From Faunimonas pinastri (GTDB lineage: Bacteria > Pseudomonadota > Alphaproteobacteria > Rhizobiales > Afifellaceae): 64,000 nucleotides of DNA. The notes beneath the pieces are model-generated. The model searched no databases and was not told the origin of the DNA. It saw only the letters and a program-made list of their open reading frames with translations. Both the position numbers and the translations under genes were made by a program. The stretch is from contig NZ_FOFG01000004.1 in the NCBI RefSeq assembly GCF_900110915.1, positions 230,334 to 294,333 of the forward strand. The letters run 5' to 3'. Below are positions 20,335 through 30,639 of this stretch, piece by piece. How positions within the stretch are numbered: the first letter of the stretch is position 1; every line of letters starts with the position of its first letter.

Positions 20335-22188
20335 ATGGAGCAGACAATGCAGGATCGCGGCGCAAGGGCTGGCTCGAAACTCACCCGGTTTTCCGTATCA
20401 CCACTGGCGAGCCAGACGCGCCGGCTCGCCGATGTCGCGTCCGGCCGGAGCGCGCCGGATCTGGTGATCACCGGCGCGCGCATGCTTTCCACCTATTCCG
20501 AACGCATGCTGGACAATCGCGAGATCTGGGTGGCGGGCGGACGCATCGCGGCGGTGAAGCCGGCCGGCGCCTACAAGAGCGGGATCGGCTCCGGCGCCGT
20601 CCTCTACGATGCGCGCGGCGGCATCCTCGCGCCGGGTCTCGTCGATCCGCATATCCACATCGAATCCAGCATGGTGACGGCCTGCGCTTATGCGGAAGCC
20701 GCCCTTCTCAACGGCACCACCACGATCTTCTGCGACAGCCACGAGATCGGCAACGTCATGGATGTGGCGGGCGTCGAGGCCATGCTGGAGGATGCCCGGC
20801 AAGCGCCGCTTTCCATCTTCCTGACCGTTCCCAGCACCGTGCCCGCGACGTCGCCGGACCTGGAAACCGCAGGCGGCGACCTGACGCCCGACAAGATCGC
20901 CGCGATCTTCGACAGGTGGCCGGAAGCCGTGGGGCTCGGCGAGAAGATGGACTTCGTGCCGGTGACGATGGGCGACGAGCGCAGCCACGCGATCCTCGCG
21001 GCGGCGCTGTCGCGCGGCAGGCCGGTATCCGGCCACATCTACGGCCGCGAATTCGTGGCGGCCTACGCGGCGAGCGGCGTCACCGATACGCATGAAGCGA
21101 TCGACCGCGACATCGCCGACGACCTGGTGGAAGCCGGCGTCTGGGTCTTCCTGCGCGGCGGCCCGCCGACCACGCCCTGGCATTCGCTGCCCGAGGCGAT
21201 CAAGACGGTCACGGAACTCGGCGCCTCCCACAAGCGCCTCGCCATCTGCACCGACGACCGCGACGCCGACGACCTCATGTTCTTCGGGCTGGACTGGGTC
21301 GCCCGCGAGGCGATGAAGGCCGGGCTCACGCGCGAGCAGGCCTGGAGCCTTGGATCCCTGCATCCCGCGACGCGTTTCGCCATGGACGGCGAGATCGGCG
21401 GGCTCGGCGGCGGGCGTCGTGCCGACATCGTGCTGCTGAACGACGACATGGAGGTGCGCAACACCTGGTACGGCGGCGAACTCGTGGTGGAGGATCACAG
21501 GATCACCCCCATTCTGGATCAGGCCCTTTCGGAGCGCTACCGCTATCCCGACGCGGCCTATCGGACGGTCAAGCTCGACACCGCACCCCGCCTCACGCCC
21601 GATCTGCCGTCCGAGCGCTGCATCGCCCACACGATCCGCACGGAGCTGCCGGGCATCGTGCTGGTCCATGACAGGCAGGAACTGGAACCCGCCAACGACT
21701 GGCAGACGCATTTCGACCGGCACAATCTCTGCTTCGTCTCCGTGGTCGAGCGCCACGGGCGGTCCGACGGGCGGGTGGCGCATGGATTGCTCAAGGATTT
21801 CGGCCTGAAGCGCGGCGCGGTCGCCTCCAGCGTGGGTCACGATTCGCACAACATCATCGTGGCCGGCACCAACGAGGCCGACATGCAGGTGGCGCTGGCG
21901 GCGATCCGCGAGCATCAGGGCGGCGTCTGCGTCGTGGCCGATGGCGAGGTCGCGGCCATGGTGCCGCTGCCGATCGCGGGGCTCCTTTCCGACAAGCGCG
22001 TCACCGAGGTGGCGGAGGAAACCCGCGCGCTCAAGGCCGCCTGGGAAGCCGCCGGCTGCACCATCGCCTATATGGGCTTCAACCTCATCCCGCTTGCGGT
22101 GATCCCCGAAATCCGCATCACCGACCGGGGCCTGGTCCTCGTGCCGGAAATGGAACTCACGCTACTCTTCGAGCCGGCGGCCGCTTGA
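20335..22188 (+). CDS. ade: adenine deaminase
   Basis: This 617-residue amidohydrolase converts adenine to hypoxanthine in purine salvage. Metal-binding HxH occurs in [12 protein letters not shown], with [17 protein letters not shown] and [10 protein letters not shown] as further active-site segments. The C-terminal half has [22 protein letters not shown] in pieces, the signature of Ade enzymes. GGGAGG stands eight bases before the ATG at 20335, which excludes a longer frame reaching into the esterase gene. It is transcribed alone, divergently from the esterase. Confidence 0.9.
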   Translation: MEQTMQDRGARAGSKLTRFSVSPLASQTRRLADVASGRSAPDLVITGARMLSTYSERMLDNREIWVAGGRIAAVKPAGAYKSGIGSGAVLYDARGGILAPGLVDPHIHIESSMVTACAYAEAALLNGTTTIFCDSHEIGNVMDVAGVEAMLEDARQAPLSIFLTVPSTVPATSPDLETAGGDLTPDKIAAIFDRWPEAVGLGEKMDFVPVTMGDERSHAILAAALSRGRPVSGHIYGREFVAAYAASGVTDTHEAIDRDIADDLVEAGVWVFLRGGPPTTPWHSLPEAIKTVTELGASHKRLAICTDDRDADDLMFFGLDWVAREAMKAGLTREQAWSLGSLHPATRFAMDGEIGGLGGGRRADIVLLNDDMEVRNTWYGGELVVEDHRITPILDQALSERYRYPDAAYRTVKLDTAPRLTPDLPSERCIAHTIRTELPGIVLVHDRQELEPANDWQTHFDRHNLCFVSVVERHGRSDGRVAHGLLKDFGLKRGAVASSVGHDSHNIIVAGTNEADMQVALAAIREHQGGVCVVADGEVAAMVPLPIAGLLSDKRVTEVAEETRALKAAWEAAGCTIAYMGFNLIPLAVIPEIRITDRGLVLVPEMELTLLFEPAAA

Positions 22189-22204
22189 GGTTCAGCGCCC
22201 GCTC

Positions 22205-22927
22205 CTAATCGACGATGGTGGAGTGCGGCGACCACGCCACCTTCGTTACCCCCGGCCGGCGGGCCACCTGCTCCAGCCACGCCGGGACCGCGCCTCCCTG
22301 CTTCGGCCGACCCCGCCATTTCAGCTCGTAGCGAAGGTCGCGCTTGCGGCCTTCGTCCAGAAAGGCGAAGCGGCGATCGGTGATGGAAAAGCCGTCCTCT
22401 CCGAGACGACGCATGAGCTCCGGCTCGTCCAGGGCGCCGTTCTCGTCGGCGACCGAGAGAACCACCCGGTATTCCTCCGGGATCAACAGCTTCACCCATT
22501 TCAGGCCCCAGAGAACTACCATTCCGAGGGCCAACGCCAGCAGGCCGAGGCCGATCTGGCCGCCGCCGAAACAGAGCCCCATCACGGTCGCAAACCAGAG
22601 CGTCGCTGCCGTGGTCGCGCCCATTATCAGACTGCCGCGGTGGATGATCGCCGCCGCCCCGAGGAAACCCATGCCGGAGAGCAGGCCGAGCGGCAGGCGC
22701 ATGGGATCGAAATTGACGAAGGAATCGGCGGCCCGGCCCGCCGTCGGCAGCAGGAGGTTCACCTCGATCATTGTCAGCGCGGAAGCGAGCGACAGCAGCA
22801 TCAGCGTGCGGATGCCGGCGGCGTGGCCGGGTTCGCGGTTCAGGCCGATCAGCCCGCCGGCGACGGCTGTCAGGACAAGCCGTATGGCGATGTCGGCCCA
22901 GGTCAGGTTGGCGGGCATTCCGCCCAT
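22205..22927 (-). CDS. MgtC/SapB family membrane protein
   Basis: This 240-residue protein has four to five N-terminal helices carrying the MgtC signature: GGLIGLNREP-HAAGIRTLML, then GLLSGMGFLGAAAIIHRG. A soluble C-terminal domain of about 90 residues follows (VVLSVADENGALDEPELM). MgtC proteins inhibit F-ATPase and support growth at low Mg2+ in pathogens; environmental homologues are less understood. CGGAG lies six bases before the ATG at 22927. It is convergent with ade. Confidence 0.85.
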   Translation of the reverse strand: MGGMPANLTWADIAIRLVLTAVAGGLIGLNREPGHAAGIRTLMLLSLASALTMIEVNLLLPTAGRAADSFVNFDPMRLPLGLLSGMGFLGAAAIIHRGSLIMGATTAATLWFATVMGLCFGGGQIGLGLLALALGMVVLWGLKWVKLLIPEEYRVVLSVADENGALDEPELMRRLGEDGFSITDRRFAFLDEGRKRDLRYELKWRGRPKQGGAVPAWLEQVARRPGVTKVAWSPHSTIVD

Positions 22928-23018
22928 GGGGTGCTCCGGTTGCTCGAAACGATCCCATGTTCAACGCGACCGCGACGCCGTCGATCCCGACTCGATGGCC
23001 GGGGCCGCGCCTCGACCG

Positions 23019-24119
23019 CTAGCGCAGCTTCGGCGAACCGCCGAGGATCCGGTCGTAAAGGTCGTCGAGATGACCGGTCACGGCGCGAATATCGAAGCGC
23101 TCGTTGCAGCGCCGATAGCCCTGCTCGGCCAGGGATACGCGAAGCGTCTCGTCCTTGAGCAGCCGGTCGATGGCGATGGCGAGGTCCGGCGTCGCGGGGT
23201 CGTCGACCAGCAGCGCGGTGTCGCCCACCACCTCCGGCAGCCCCCCGCGCCGCGTCACCACGAGGGCGCAGCGCGCCGCCATGGATTCGATCGCCACGCG
23301 CCCGAACGGCTCGGCGAAGACGGACGGCACCAGCGCAATGGCGGCGCGGCGGTTCCAGTCTCGCACCTCCTCGTGCGGAACGTTTTCCAGCGCCAGCAAC
23401 TGCGGACCGAAATTACGGAGATGCTCGCGCACCTCCTGCACATAGTCCGGCTGCTCGTCCGTGCTGCTCAGCAGGAAAACCGCGCGCCAGTCCGGGTGAT
23501 CGGGCAGCACCTTGCGCAGCGCATCGACGGCCTCCACCACGCCCTTCTCGCGGACGAACCGCCCGGAGAACAGGATGAGCTTCTCCTTGTCCGACAGGTC
23601 GGCCGACCAGCCGGCGCAGTCGATGCCGTTATGGGCGGTGTAGGTGGGCGTATCCACCATGGGCCATTGATTGTTGAACGCTTCGCGCACGGCCTCGCTG
23701 ACGCAGATCACCGCGTCCAGCGAACGATAACGGCGCAGGCGCTCCCATCGGCTCAGCAGGTGGCGCGGCGGCTTCTGGAAATTGTGGATGTGGAAGAGCA
23801 CGGGGCAGCCCAGCCGCGACCGGCCAAGGATGGCGGCGGTCGGCAGGTGCTGGTGCACCACGACAAGATCGGGCTTCTCGGCGCGGATGATCTTGCGGAT
23901 CTCCCGCGCACGCTCGCGGAAACCCGCCGCCTCACGCATGATCAGCTTGGTGTTGACGTCCTGAAAGGGTTCCTCGACCCACCCGGCGATCACCGTGCTC
24001 TGCTCCCGATATCGGCTGAAACGCACGAAATCGTGGATACAAAGGTCGATCGATGTCGCCCCGTGCGGGCTGAACCTCATGCCCCTCGGAGCAACAACGA
24101 GGATGGATTCCGGCTTCAT
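23019..24119 (-). CDS. GT4-family glycosyltransferase
   Basis: This 366-residue GT-B glycosyltransferase has an N-terminal acceptor domain (MKPESILVVAPRGMRFSPHG) and a C-terminal Glycos_transf_1 domain: ILFSGRFVREKGVVEAVDAL, then the EX7E-type nucleotide-sugar site PSVFAEPFGRVAIESMA followed by VVTRRGGLPEVVGD. It probably builds a surface polysaccharide or glycolipid; donor and acceptor are unknown. No other glycan genes adjoin it, although the divergent MsbA-like exporter could share a pathway. Confidence 0.85.
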   Translation of the reverse strand: MKPESILVVAPRGMRFSPHGATSIDLCIHDFVRFSRYREQSTVIAGWVEEPFQDVNTKLIMREAAGFRERAREIRKIIRAEKPDLVVVHQHLPTAAILGRSRLGCPVLFHIHNFQKPPRHLLSRWERLRRYRSLDAVICVSEAVREAFNNQWPMVDTPTYTAHNGIDCAGWSADLSDKEKLILFSGRFVREKGVVEAVDALRKVLPDHPDWRAVFLLSSTDEQPDYVQEVREHLRNFGPQLLALENVPHEEVRDWNRRAAIALVPSVFAEPFGRVAIESMAARCALVVTRRGGLPEVVGDTALLVDDPATPDLAIAIDRLLKDETLRVSLAEQGYRRCNERFDIRAVTGHLDDLYDRILGGSPKLR

Positions 24120-24292
24120 CCGTGCCTGTATCGATGCATCAATGGGTGCCGGTGCTTAGAGCCTCCCGAAGGCTGCGGCAAGAACCTGCGGATGACTCCG
24201 CGGGCTTTCTTTGCTAGAGCCGGCGGGATTTCCGGTAGACGGTAGCCGATTCAGATGCGGCCTGCCACACAGAAACAGGACCCTTTTCATCG

Positions 24293-26137
24293 ATGAAGCC
24301 AATCCTGGCGAAGCTGGCCGGAAACGGAGAGAAGAAGGGCACGCTCTATCTTCTCAAGCGCCTGATGATGGAAAACGCGCGCGATTACCTCTGGCATTAC
24401 GCCTTCGCCTTCGCGTTGATGGGCGTCGTCGCGGCGACCACCGCGGCCAGCGCGTGGATCATCAAGGACGTCATCAACAAGATCTTCATCGAGCGCAACA
24501 GCGGCATGGTCTGGGCGATCGCGCTGTCGGTGATCGGGATCTATCTCGTCAAGGGACTGGCGAGCTACGGCCAGGACATGATGCTGGCCCGCATCGGCAA
24601 CAACATCGTCGCCCGCAACCAGAAGCGCATCTATCGGCATATCCTGAACCACGGCCTGGAGTTCTTCCAGAACACGCCGATGGGCGATCTCTCCACGCGC
24701 ATGTCCTACAACGCCCAGGCGGCGCGCGACGTGCTGGACCTCGTCATCACCAGCTTCGGTCGCGACGCCACGTCGCTGGTCAGCCTCATAGCGGTGATGC
24801 TGGTTCAGGATCCGGTCCTGTCCATCGGCGCCTTCCTGATCATGCCGCCGGCGGTGATCGGCGTCAGCAAGCTGGTCAAGCGCGTGCGCAAGGTCGCCCG
24901 GTCCGAGTTCCAGGGTCTCGCCGAGATCGTCACCATCGTCCAGGAAACCTCGCTCGGCATCCGCATCATCAAGGCTTTCGGGCTTGAAGGGCGCATGCAG
25001 AAGGCCATGAACAAGGCCGTCGAGGACGTGGAGCGACGCTCCAACAAGATGGTCGCGCTGAACGCGCGCACCAGCCCGCTGATGGAAACGCTGGGCGGCT
25101 TCGCGGTGGCCGGCGTCATCATGTATGGCGGCTGGGCGGTGATCCACCTCAACAAGGATCCGGGCTCGTTCTTCTCCTTCATCACCGCGCTGCTGCTCGC
25201 CTATGAGCCCGCCAAGCGCCTTGCCCGCCTTCAGGTGCAGCTCGAATCCGGCCTCATCGGCGTGCGCATGCTCTACGAGCTCCTGGACCGCAAGCCGACG
25301 CTGGTGGAAGCACCGGACGCGACGGAACTCATCTGCAACCAGGGCCTCGTGCGTTTCGACAATGTGCGCTTCGGTTATGGCCGCGGCCCGGTGATCAACG
25401 ATCTCACGCTGGATTTCCCGGCGGGCAAGGTTTCCGCCCTGGTCGGTCCTTCCGGCGCGGGCAAGTCGACGATCCTGGCACTGATCGAACGCTTCTACGA
25501 CCCCAAGCGCGGCCGCGTGCTGATCGACGGGCAGGACATCAAGGACGTGACCTTCGTCTCGCTCCGGCAGGATATCGCGCTGGTCACGCAGGACACGTTC
25601 CTGTTCCAGGGCTCCGTTCGCGACAACATCCTGACCGGCCGCCCCGGCGCGACGGAGCAGGAAGTGATCGACGCGGCCATTGCGGCCAACGCCCACGAGT
25701 TCATCGTGGAAATGCAGGGCGGCTACGACGCCAATGTCGGCGAAGGCGGCGGGCGCCTGTCCGGCGGCCAGCGCCAGCGCGTCGCCATCGCGCGCGCCAT
25801 GCTGCGCGACGCCAAGGTCCTGCTCCTGGACGAGGCGACATCGGCACTCGATTCCATGTCCGAGTCCAAGGTCCAGGAGGCATTGCAGCGGCTGATGAAG
25901 GGGCGCACCACGATCGTCATCGCGCACCGTCTCTCCACCGTGCGCGACGCCGACGTGATCCACGTCCTCGACAAGGGCCGGCTGGTCCAGTCCGGCAGCC
26001 ACGCGCAGCTTCTGGCGGAAGGCGGGCTTTATTCCCACCTGCACGCGCTGCAGTTCCGCGAAGCCGCGGACAACGTCGCGGACGAGGCTGCGGCTCAGGA
26101 AGGTCGCAAGGCGACCAGCATCGCTTCGGTCGCCTGA
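24293..26137 (+). CDS. MsbA-like ABC exporter (fused permease and ATPase)
   Basis: This 614-residue half-transporter has an N-terminal six-helix domain (residues ~30-330) and a C-terminal nucleotide-binding domain: Walker A GPSGAGKST, signature LSGGQRQRVAIARAM, Walker B VLLLDEATSALDS and the H-loop VIAHRLSTVRDAD. It forms a homodimer for lipid or lipopolysaccharide-type export; Rhizobiales carry several such paralogues, so lipid A flipping specifically is not proven. It is divergent from the glycosyltransferase with 173 bp between starts. Confidence 0.88.
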   Translation: MKPILAKLAGNGEKKGTLYLLKRLMMENARDYLWHYAFAFALMGVVAATTAASAWIIKDVINKIFIERNSGMVWAIALSVIGIYLVKGLASYGQDMMLARIGNNIVARNQKRIYRHILNHGLEFFQNTPMGDLSTRMSYNAQAARDVLDLVITSFGRDATSLVSLIAVMLVQDPVLSIGAFLIMPPAVIGVSKLVKRVRKVARSEFQGLAEIVTIVQETSLGIRIIKAFGLEGRMQKAMNKAVEDVERRSNKMVALNARTSPLMETLGGFAVAGVIMYGGWAVIHLNKDPGSFFSFITALLLAYEPAKRLARLQVQLESGLIGVRMLYELLDRKPTLVEAPDATELICNQGLVRFDNVRFGYGRGPVINDLTLDFPAGKVSALVGPSGAGKSTILALIERFYDPKRGRVLIDGQDIKDVTFVSLRQDIALVTQDTFLFQGSVRDNILTGRPGATEQEVIDAAIAANAHEFIVEMQGGYDANVGEGGGRLSGGQRQRVAIARAMLRDAKVLLLDEATSALDSMSESKVQEALQRLMKGRTTIVIAHRLSTVRDADVIHVLDKGRLVQSGSHAQLLAEGGLYSHLHALQFREAADNVADEAAAQEGRKATSIASVA

Positions 26138-26174
26138 CCGGATCGGGCTAACGCCGGGTCGAGCGGGAGCCGTC

Positions 26175-26669
26175 TCAGGCGAACGCGTCGGACCCCGTCA
26201 TCAGGATCGTCGCCAGCTTTTCACAGCCGCGACGATCCTCCTCGTCGAAGCGACCGGGAACCGGGCTGTCGAGATCGAGGACGCCGACGATCCGGGAGCC
26301 GCTCCTCAGCGGCACCACCAATTCCGAGCGCGAGGCGGCATCGCAGGCGATGTGGCCGGGAAAGGCGTGGACATCCGGCACCACGACCGATTCGCCGTGC
26401 TCCACCGCGGTGCCGCAGACGCCCTTCCCCACCGCTATCCGAACGCAGGCCGGTTTGCCGTGAAACGGCCCGAGCACCAGTTCGCCGCCACGCATGAGAT
26501 AGAACCCGGCCCAGTTGAGATCGGGCATCCGGTGAAAGAGCAGCGACGCGGCATTGGCGGCATTGGCGATGAAATCGCGCTCGCCGGAAAGCAGGCCACC
26601 GAGTTCGGCTGCCAGATCGGCATAGAGGCTCGGCTTGTCGGCGTCAGTCTTGTTGTCGAGGGCGAACAT
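26175..26669 (-). CDS. msrC: free methionine-(R)-sulfoxide reductase (GAF domain, MsrC)
   Basis: The product is a single 164-residue GAF domain. The conserved cysteines of fRMsr enzymes are present in HGKPACVRIAVGKGVCG and HIACDAASRSELV, and the binding pocket includes LNWAGFYLM. It reduces free methionine-R-sulfoxide with thioredoxin. CCGGAG lies six bases before the ATG at 26669, so the longer frame running under the next gene is discarded. The window therefore has both an exported MsrA and a cytosolic MsrC. Confidence 0.88.
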   Translation of the reverse strand: MFALDNKTDADKPSLYADLAAELGGLLSGERDFIANAANAASLLFHRMPDLNWAGFYLMRGGELVLGPFHGKPACVRIAVGKGVCGTAVEHGESVVVPDVHAFPGHIACDAASRSELVVPLRSGSRIVGVLDLDSPVPGRFDEEDRRGCEKLATILMTGSDAFA

Positions 26670-26840
26670 GGCGATCTCCGGAAAACCGGACGCTTTTAGC
26701 AAAGCCGCCCCGCCAATGCTTGCGGCGAAATCACCTCGCTTCGTCGCTGCCCTTGAAATAGGCAACCGGAACGGGCAAAGGGGGCGCTCCGCCGCATCTT
26801 CCATGGTGCGCGTGCAAACCCCAGCACTTTTGGTTGCCTC

Positions 26841-28103
26841 ATGAGCGTCAGCACCATTCCCGCCGCTAAGCCAGCGGACCGGACAACCGTCAGTATCCTG
26901 GCCGCGATCAGCGTTGCGCACATGCTGAACGACACGATGCAGTCGCTCATTCCCGCGATCTATCCGCTGTTGAAGGCCAGCTTCGATCTGACCTTCACGC
27001 AGATCGGCTACATCACGCTGACCTTCCAGCTGACCTCGTCGCTGTTCCAGCCGGTGGTGGGCGTTTATACGGACCGGAATTCGCGGCCTTATTCGCTGGC
27101 GGTCGGCATGGGCTTCACCCTGATCGGCCTGCTGCTGCTCTCGGTCGCCGGCACCTTCCCGCTGCTGCTGCTCGCGGCCGGACTCGTGGGCCTCGGCTCC
27201 TCCGTCTTCCATCCGGAATCCTCACGCGTTGCGCGCATGGCGTCCGGCGGGCGCTACGGGCTCGCGCAGTCGGTGTTCCAGGTCGGCGGCAATGCGGGTT
27301 CCGCCATCGGCCCGCTGCTCGCGGCCTTCATCGTTCTGCCCTGGGGCCAGCGCAGCGTCGCCTGGTTTTCCGCCATCGCGCTCCTCGCGATGGTGCTCCT
27401 CACCTATGTCGGCAACTGGTACAAGACGCACAACCGGTCAAAGGCGAAGAAGGCTTCCGCCCTGCCGGAAGCAACATCCGCCCTGCCCCGACGGACCGTC
27501 TGGATTTCCGTCTGCGTGCTGCTGGCGCTGATCTTCTCGAAGTACTTCTACCTTTCGAGCCTGACGAGCTACTACACCTTCTATCTCATCTCGAAGTTCC
27601 ACGTTTCCGTGCAGAACGCGCAGCTTCACCTCTTCGTCTTCCTCGGCGCGGTTGCCGTCGGGACGATCGTGGGCGGTCCGATCGGCGACCGCTTCGGCCG
27701 GAAGTACGTGATCTGGGGCTCCATTCTCGGCGTCCTGCCGTTCACGCTGATGCTGCCCGGCGCCGATCTCTTCTGGACGGGCGTGCTCAGCGCCGTGATC
27801 GGCATGATCCTGGCGTCGGCCTTCTCCGCCATCATCGTCTATGCGCAGGAACTCCTGCCCGGCAATGTCGGCATGGTCGCCGGACTGTTCTTCGGCTTCG
27901 CCTTCGGCATGGGCGGGCTGGGTGCCGCGGTGCTCGGCAGGATCGCGGATGCCACCAGCATCGCTTTCGTCTATCGGCTCTGCTCGTTCCTGCCGCTGAT
28001 CGGTCTGCTCACGGCGTTTCTGCCGAACCTGGAGCAGCCCAAGCTGCGCCGGGCAGCAAAGGCCGAGGGCGACGCGGCGATGGAAGCGGGCCCCACGCGC
28101 TAA
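26841..28103 (+). CDS. fsr: Fsr-type MFS transporter (fosmidomycin resistance family)
   Basis: This 420-residue MFS protein has 12 predicted helices. The N-terminal pattern AHMLNDTMQSLIPAIYPLLK and the GLGSSVFHPESSRVARMASGGR loop are diagnostic for Fsr-like exporters, with motif A-like PIGDRFGRKYVIWGS in the second half. It probably exports a toxic small molecule; the substrate cannot be told from sequence. It is a stand-alone gene followed by a hairpin terminator, and is divergent from msrC. Confidence 0.82.
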   Translation: MSVSTIPAAKPADRTTVSILAAISVAHMLNDTMQSLIPAIYPLLKASFDLTFTQIGYITLTFQLTSSLFQPVVGVYTDRNSRPYSLAVGMGFTLIGLLLLSVAGTFPLLLLAAGLVGLGSSVFHPESSRVARMASGGRYGLAQSVFQVGGNAGSAIGPLLAAFIVLPWGQRSVAWFSAIALLAMVLLTYVGNWYKTHNRSKAKKASALPEATSALPRRTVWISVCVLLALIFSKYFYLSSLTSYYTFYLISKFHVSVQNAQLHLFVFLGAVAVGTIVGGPIGDRFGRKYVIWGSILGVLPFTLMLPGADLFWTGVLSAVIGMILASAFSAIIVYAQELLPGNVGMVAGLFFGFAFGMGGLGAAVLGRIADATSIAFVYRLCSFLPLIGLLTAFLPNLEQPKLRRAAKAEGDAAMEAGPTR

Positions 28104-28122
28104 GGCACCGGACACCGGTCTC

Positions 28123-28156
28123 CACCGAGGCCGGTGCTCAGGCCTCGGTGTGTCTT
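28123..28156 (+). terminator. terminator hairpin after the Fsr-type exporter
   Basis: CACCGAGGCC (28123-28132) and GGCCTCGGTG (28141-28150) form a perfect 10-bp stem with an eight-base loop, followed by TGTCTTCT. The right arm and loop contain the last codons and stop of the convergent GH65 gene, so the sequence serves both as coding end and as hairpin. Confidence 0.5.
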
Positions 28157-30639
28157 CTCGGCTCCGACGGCTTGCCGATGGAGCGGCCGTCCCGGTCGAG
28201 GCATGCCGCGTCATCCGGACCGACGAGCGCACACCGGATTTCGTCGCCGGGCCTCAACGTGCTCTGGATTCCGCCGCAATGAACCTGCAGGTCGGCGCTG
28301 CTGACGATGTCGGAACGGATGTGAAGCGCATCGGAACCGACCTCGATCGCGATCAGGTGCGAGCGCAATTGCAGGTCGAAGCGCATGGCTCCGAGGTCGG
28401 GCGGAAGCCGCGGCTCGAAGCAGACGGCGTTTTCGGTTACCCTGATGCCCAGATAATGGCGAAACAGGAGGCCAAGGGCTCCGGCCGCCGCCCCCAGGTG
28501 GATGCCTTCCCTGGCGCTGCCCGGCATGAGTTCTCCGAGATCCGTCTGCAGCGCTTTCCCGTAGAGTTCCCATGAGCGGGCGACGCTGATCTGCGCCAGC
28601 GCGCCGGCGAAGACGACCCGCGACAGGCTGGAATCGTGCTGCGTGCAGTCGAGATAATACTCGATGGTCCGCCGCAGCTGGTCCTCGTCGAAGCCGTAGC
28701 CGAGCCGTTTCAGGATTTCGCGAAGCTCGTCCGCCGGAAAGATCCAGAACAACATGACCGCGTCGGCCTGCTTGCAGACGCGAAATTCCTGGACGTTCTC
28801 TCCGCGCTGCTGAAGAACCCAGTCGATGCGCTGGGATGGCGGATCGTTCTCCATGTCCTCCGGCAGGGAACGAAGCTTCTCGAAGCCCTGGAACTGGCTC
28901 AGGATCCCATCGTCGTGGAAAGCCAGGCGCATGCGGGTGCTGATCCGCTCCCATAGCTCGAACTCCTCGTCGCGCAGATCGAGCTTGCGGCGGAGTTCCT
29001 GCCGGCGGTTCTCCGGCAGATGGTCGAGGACCTCCAGCGCACGGCAGAGCGTCCAGACGGCCATGACATTGGTGTAGGCGTTGTTGTCGATCCCGGGCTC
29101 GTCCGCGCCGGGATACACAGTGTGGTACTCGTCGGGGCCCACGACGCCCAACAGGTCGAACCGATCGTCCTTTTCGTCGTAGGTGGCGAAGGAGGCCCAG
29201 AAGCGGGCGATCTCGATGATCATCTCCGCGCCCTTCTCGGACAGGAAGTGCAGGTCGCCCGTCGCCTCGAAATAACGCCAGATATTGAAGGCGATGCCCG
29301 CCCCGATATGGCGCTGGAGATAGGTGTAGTCGCGCGTCCATTCGCCGGTCAGCGGATTGAACTGCAGGAGCCGCGTCTCCTCCCGGCCGGAGGATGCGCT
29401 CCGCCAGGGGAACATGGCGCCGCGATATCCCGCTTCCGTTGCCCGCTCGCGCGCCTCGTCCAGCCGGTTGAAGCGATAGAGCAGCAGCGAGCGCGTCAGC
29501 GTCGGAAAGCGGAAATCGAGGAACGGGAAGATGAAGAGGTCGTCCCAGAAGATGTGCCCGCGATAGGCTTCCTGCCAGCCGCGCGCGGGAATGCCGATAT
29601 CGAGGCCTTCCGAATGCGGCGAGATCGTCTGGAGCACATGGAAGGCATTGAAGCGAAGCACGGTGGAGAGCGCGGGATTGCCGAAATGCAGGCCCGACCG
29701 CCGCCAGAGCTCACCCCAGGCCGTGACATGCGCATCAAGCATCGCTGCGAAGTCGCCCGCGCGCCGGATCGCCAGCGAGGCAGCCTCCAGCGGCTCGAAG
29801 CTGGCCGTATCCAGCGAGCTATGCAGGGCCGCGACCTTCTCCAGCACCAGCGGCTCGCCCGCCTTGGCGGCGCAGTCGATCATCTCGAAGATCGACGTCT
29901 CGTCGGTTTTTTCGCTGTGGCGACCGGTTTCCTCGCCTTTCACCACGCGCAGGCGCGCCGCGAAGGCGGCTTCCCGCCGCGAACGGGTGGCGCGGACGCA
30001 GAGCGCCACGCCCTCGGGATCGAGTTCCACCAGATCGAGCACATCCAGATGGCGCTTCTCGAAGGGAGCATAGCGGCCGACGATGTCGTTGATCACGCCA
30101 CCCTGGATGCCCGAGCGGATCTCCAGCCGGCCGGACCAGTCGACCGGCACGATACGCAGGCGCATCGCGGCGAGATGGGCGCTGGCCATGCTAACCAGTC
30201 GCTCCTCCTGGAGTTCCGTTGTGCGGCCCTTGGCATCGCGCACGGTCAACCGGCGAAGAGTGATGCCGCAGCGAAGATCGAGTTCGTGCCGATAATCCAG
30301 GATCTCCGCGTTTTCCAGCGAGAACCAGTCCCCCTCGCCGTCCGCTCGGAAGGTGAGCGACAGCCAGTTCGGCAGGTTCACGAGGGACTCGTCGTCGAGG
30401 TCCTGCCCCTCCACATGGCTCGTCAGCCGATTGTAGAAGCCCGCGCGGTACGTTCCGGGATAGTGGAACTCGGACGCCTCGTCGAACGGGCTCGCGCCGC
30501 GCGTCGTGAAGACACCGTTGCCGAGGGTGAAGAGCGCCTCGCGCTGCGTCTCGGTCTTCGGATCGTAATCCCCGAAGACCACGCGCCAGCCATCGTCGCT
30601 CCCCGTCCCGACTGTCTGCGGCTCAACCCCGGAGTTCAC
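28138..30639 (-). CDS. glycoside hydrolase family 65 protein (probable disaccharide phosphorylase)
   Basis: This 833-residue GH65 enzyme has a beta-sandwich N-domain, an (alpha/alpha)6 barrel and a C-terminal beta-sheet. The general acid Glu is in VVGPDEYHTVYPG. The barrel also carries GHIFWDDLFIFP, KQADAVMLFW and the phosphate-loop-like THDSSLS-type motif TQHDSSLSRVV, which argues for a phosphorylase acting on trehalose, kojibiose or a similar alpha-glucoside. A GTG at 30639 with GGGAGG four bases upstream is the start; it lies inside the last 17 bp of the PfkB kinase gene. Co-translation with the kinase suggests a shared sugar pathway. Confidence 0.85.
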   Translation of the reverse strand: MNSGVEPQTVGTGSDDGWRVVFGDYDPKTETQREALFTLGNGVFTTRGASPFDEASEFHYPGTYRAGFYNRLTSHVEGQDLDDESLVNLPNWLSLTFRADGEGDWFSLENAEILDYRHELDLRCGITLRRLTVRDAKGRTTELQEERLVSMASAHLAAMRLRIVPVDWSGRLEIRSGIQGGVINDIVGRYAPFEKRHLDVLDLVELDPEGVALCVRATRSRREAAFAARLRVVKGEETGRHSEKTDETSIFEMIDCAAKAGEPLVLEKVAALHSSLDTASFEPLEAASLAIRRAGDFAAMLDAHVTAWGELWRRSGLHFGNPALSTVLRFNAFHVLQTISPHSEGLDIGIPARGWQEAYRGHIFWDDLFIFPFLDFRFPTLTRSLLLYRFNRLDEARERATEAGYRGAMFPWRSASSGREETRLLQFNPLTGEWTRDYTYLQRHIGAGIAFNIWRYFEATGDLHFLSEKGAEMIIEIARFWASFATYDEKDDRFDLLGVVGPDEYHTVYPGADEPGIDNNAYTNVMAVWTLCRALEVLDHLPENRRQELRRKLDLRDEEFELWERISTRMRLAFHDDGILSQFQGFEKLRSLPEDMENDPPSQRIDWVLQQRGENVQEFRVCKQADAVMLFWIFPADELREILKRLGYGFDEDQLRRTIEYYLDCTQHDSSLSRVVFAGALAQISVARSWELYGKALQTDLGELMPGSAREGIHLGAAAGALGLLFRHYLGIRVTENAVCFEPRLPPDLGAMRFDLQLRSHLIAIEVGSDALHIRSDIVSSADLQVHCGGIQSTLRPGDEIRCALVGPDDAACLDRDGRSIGKPSEPRRHTEA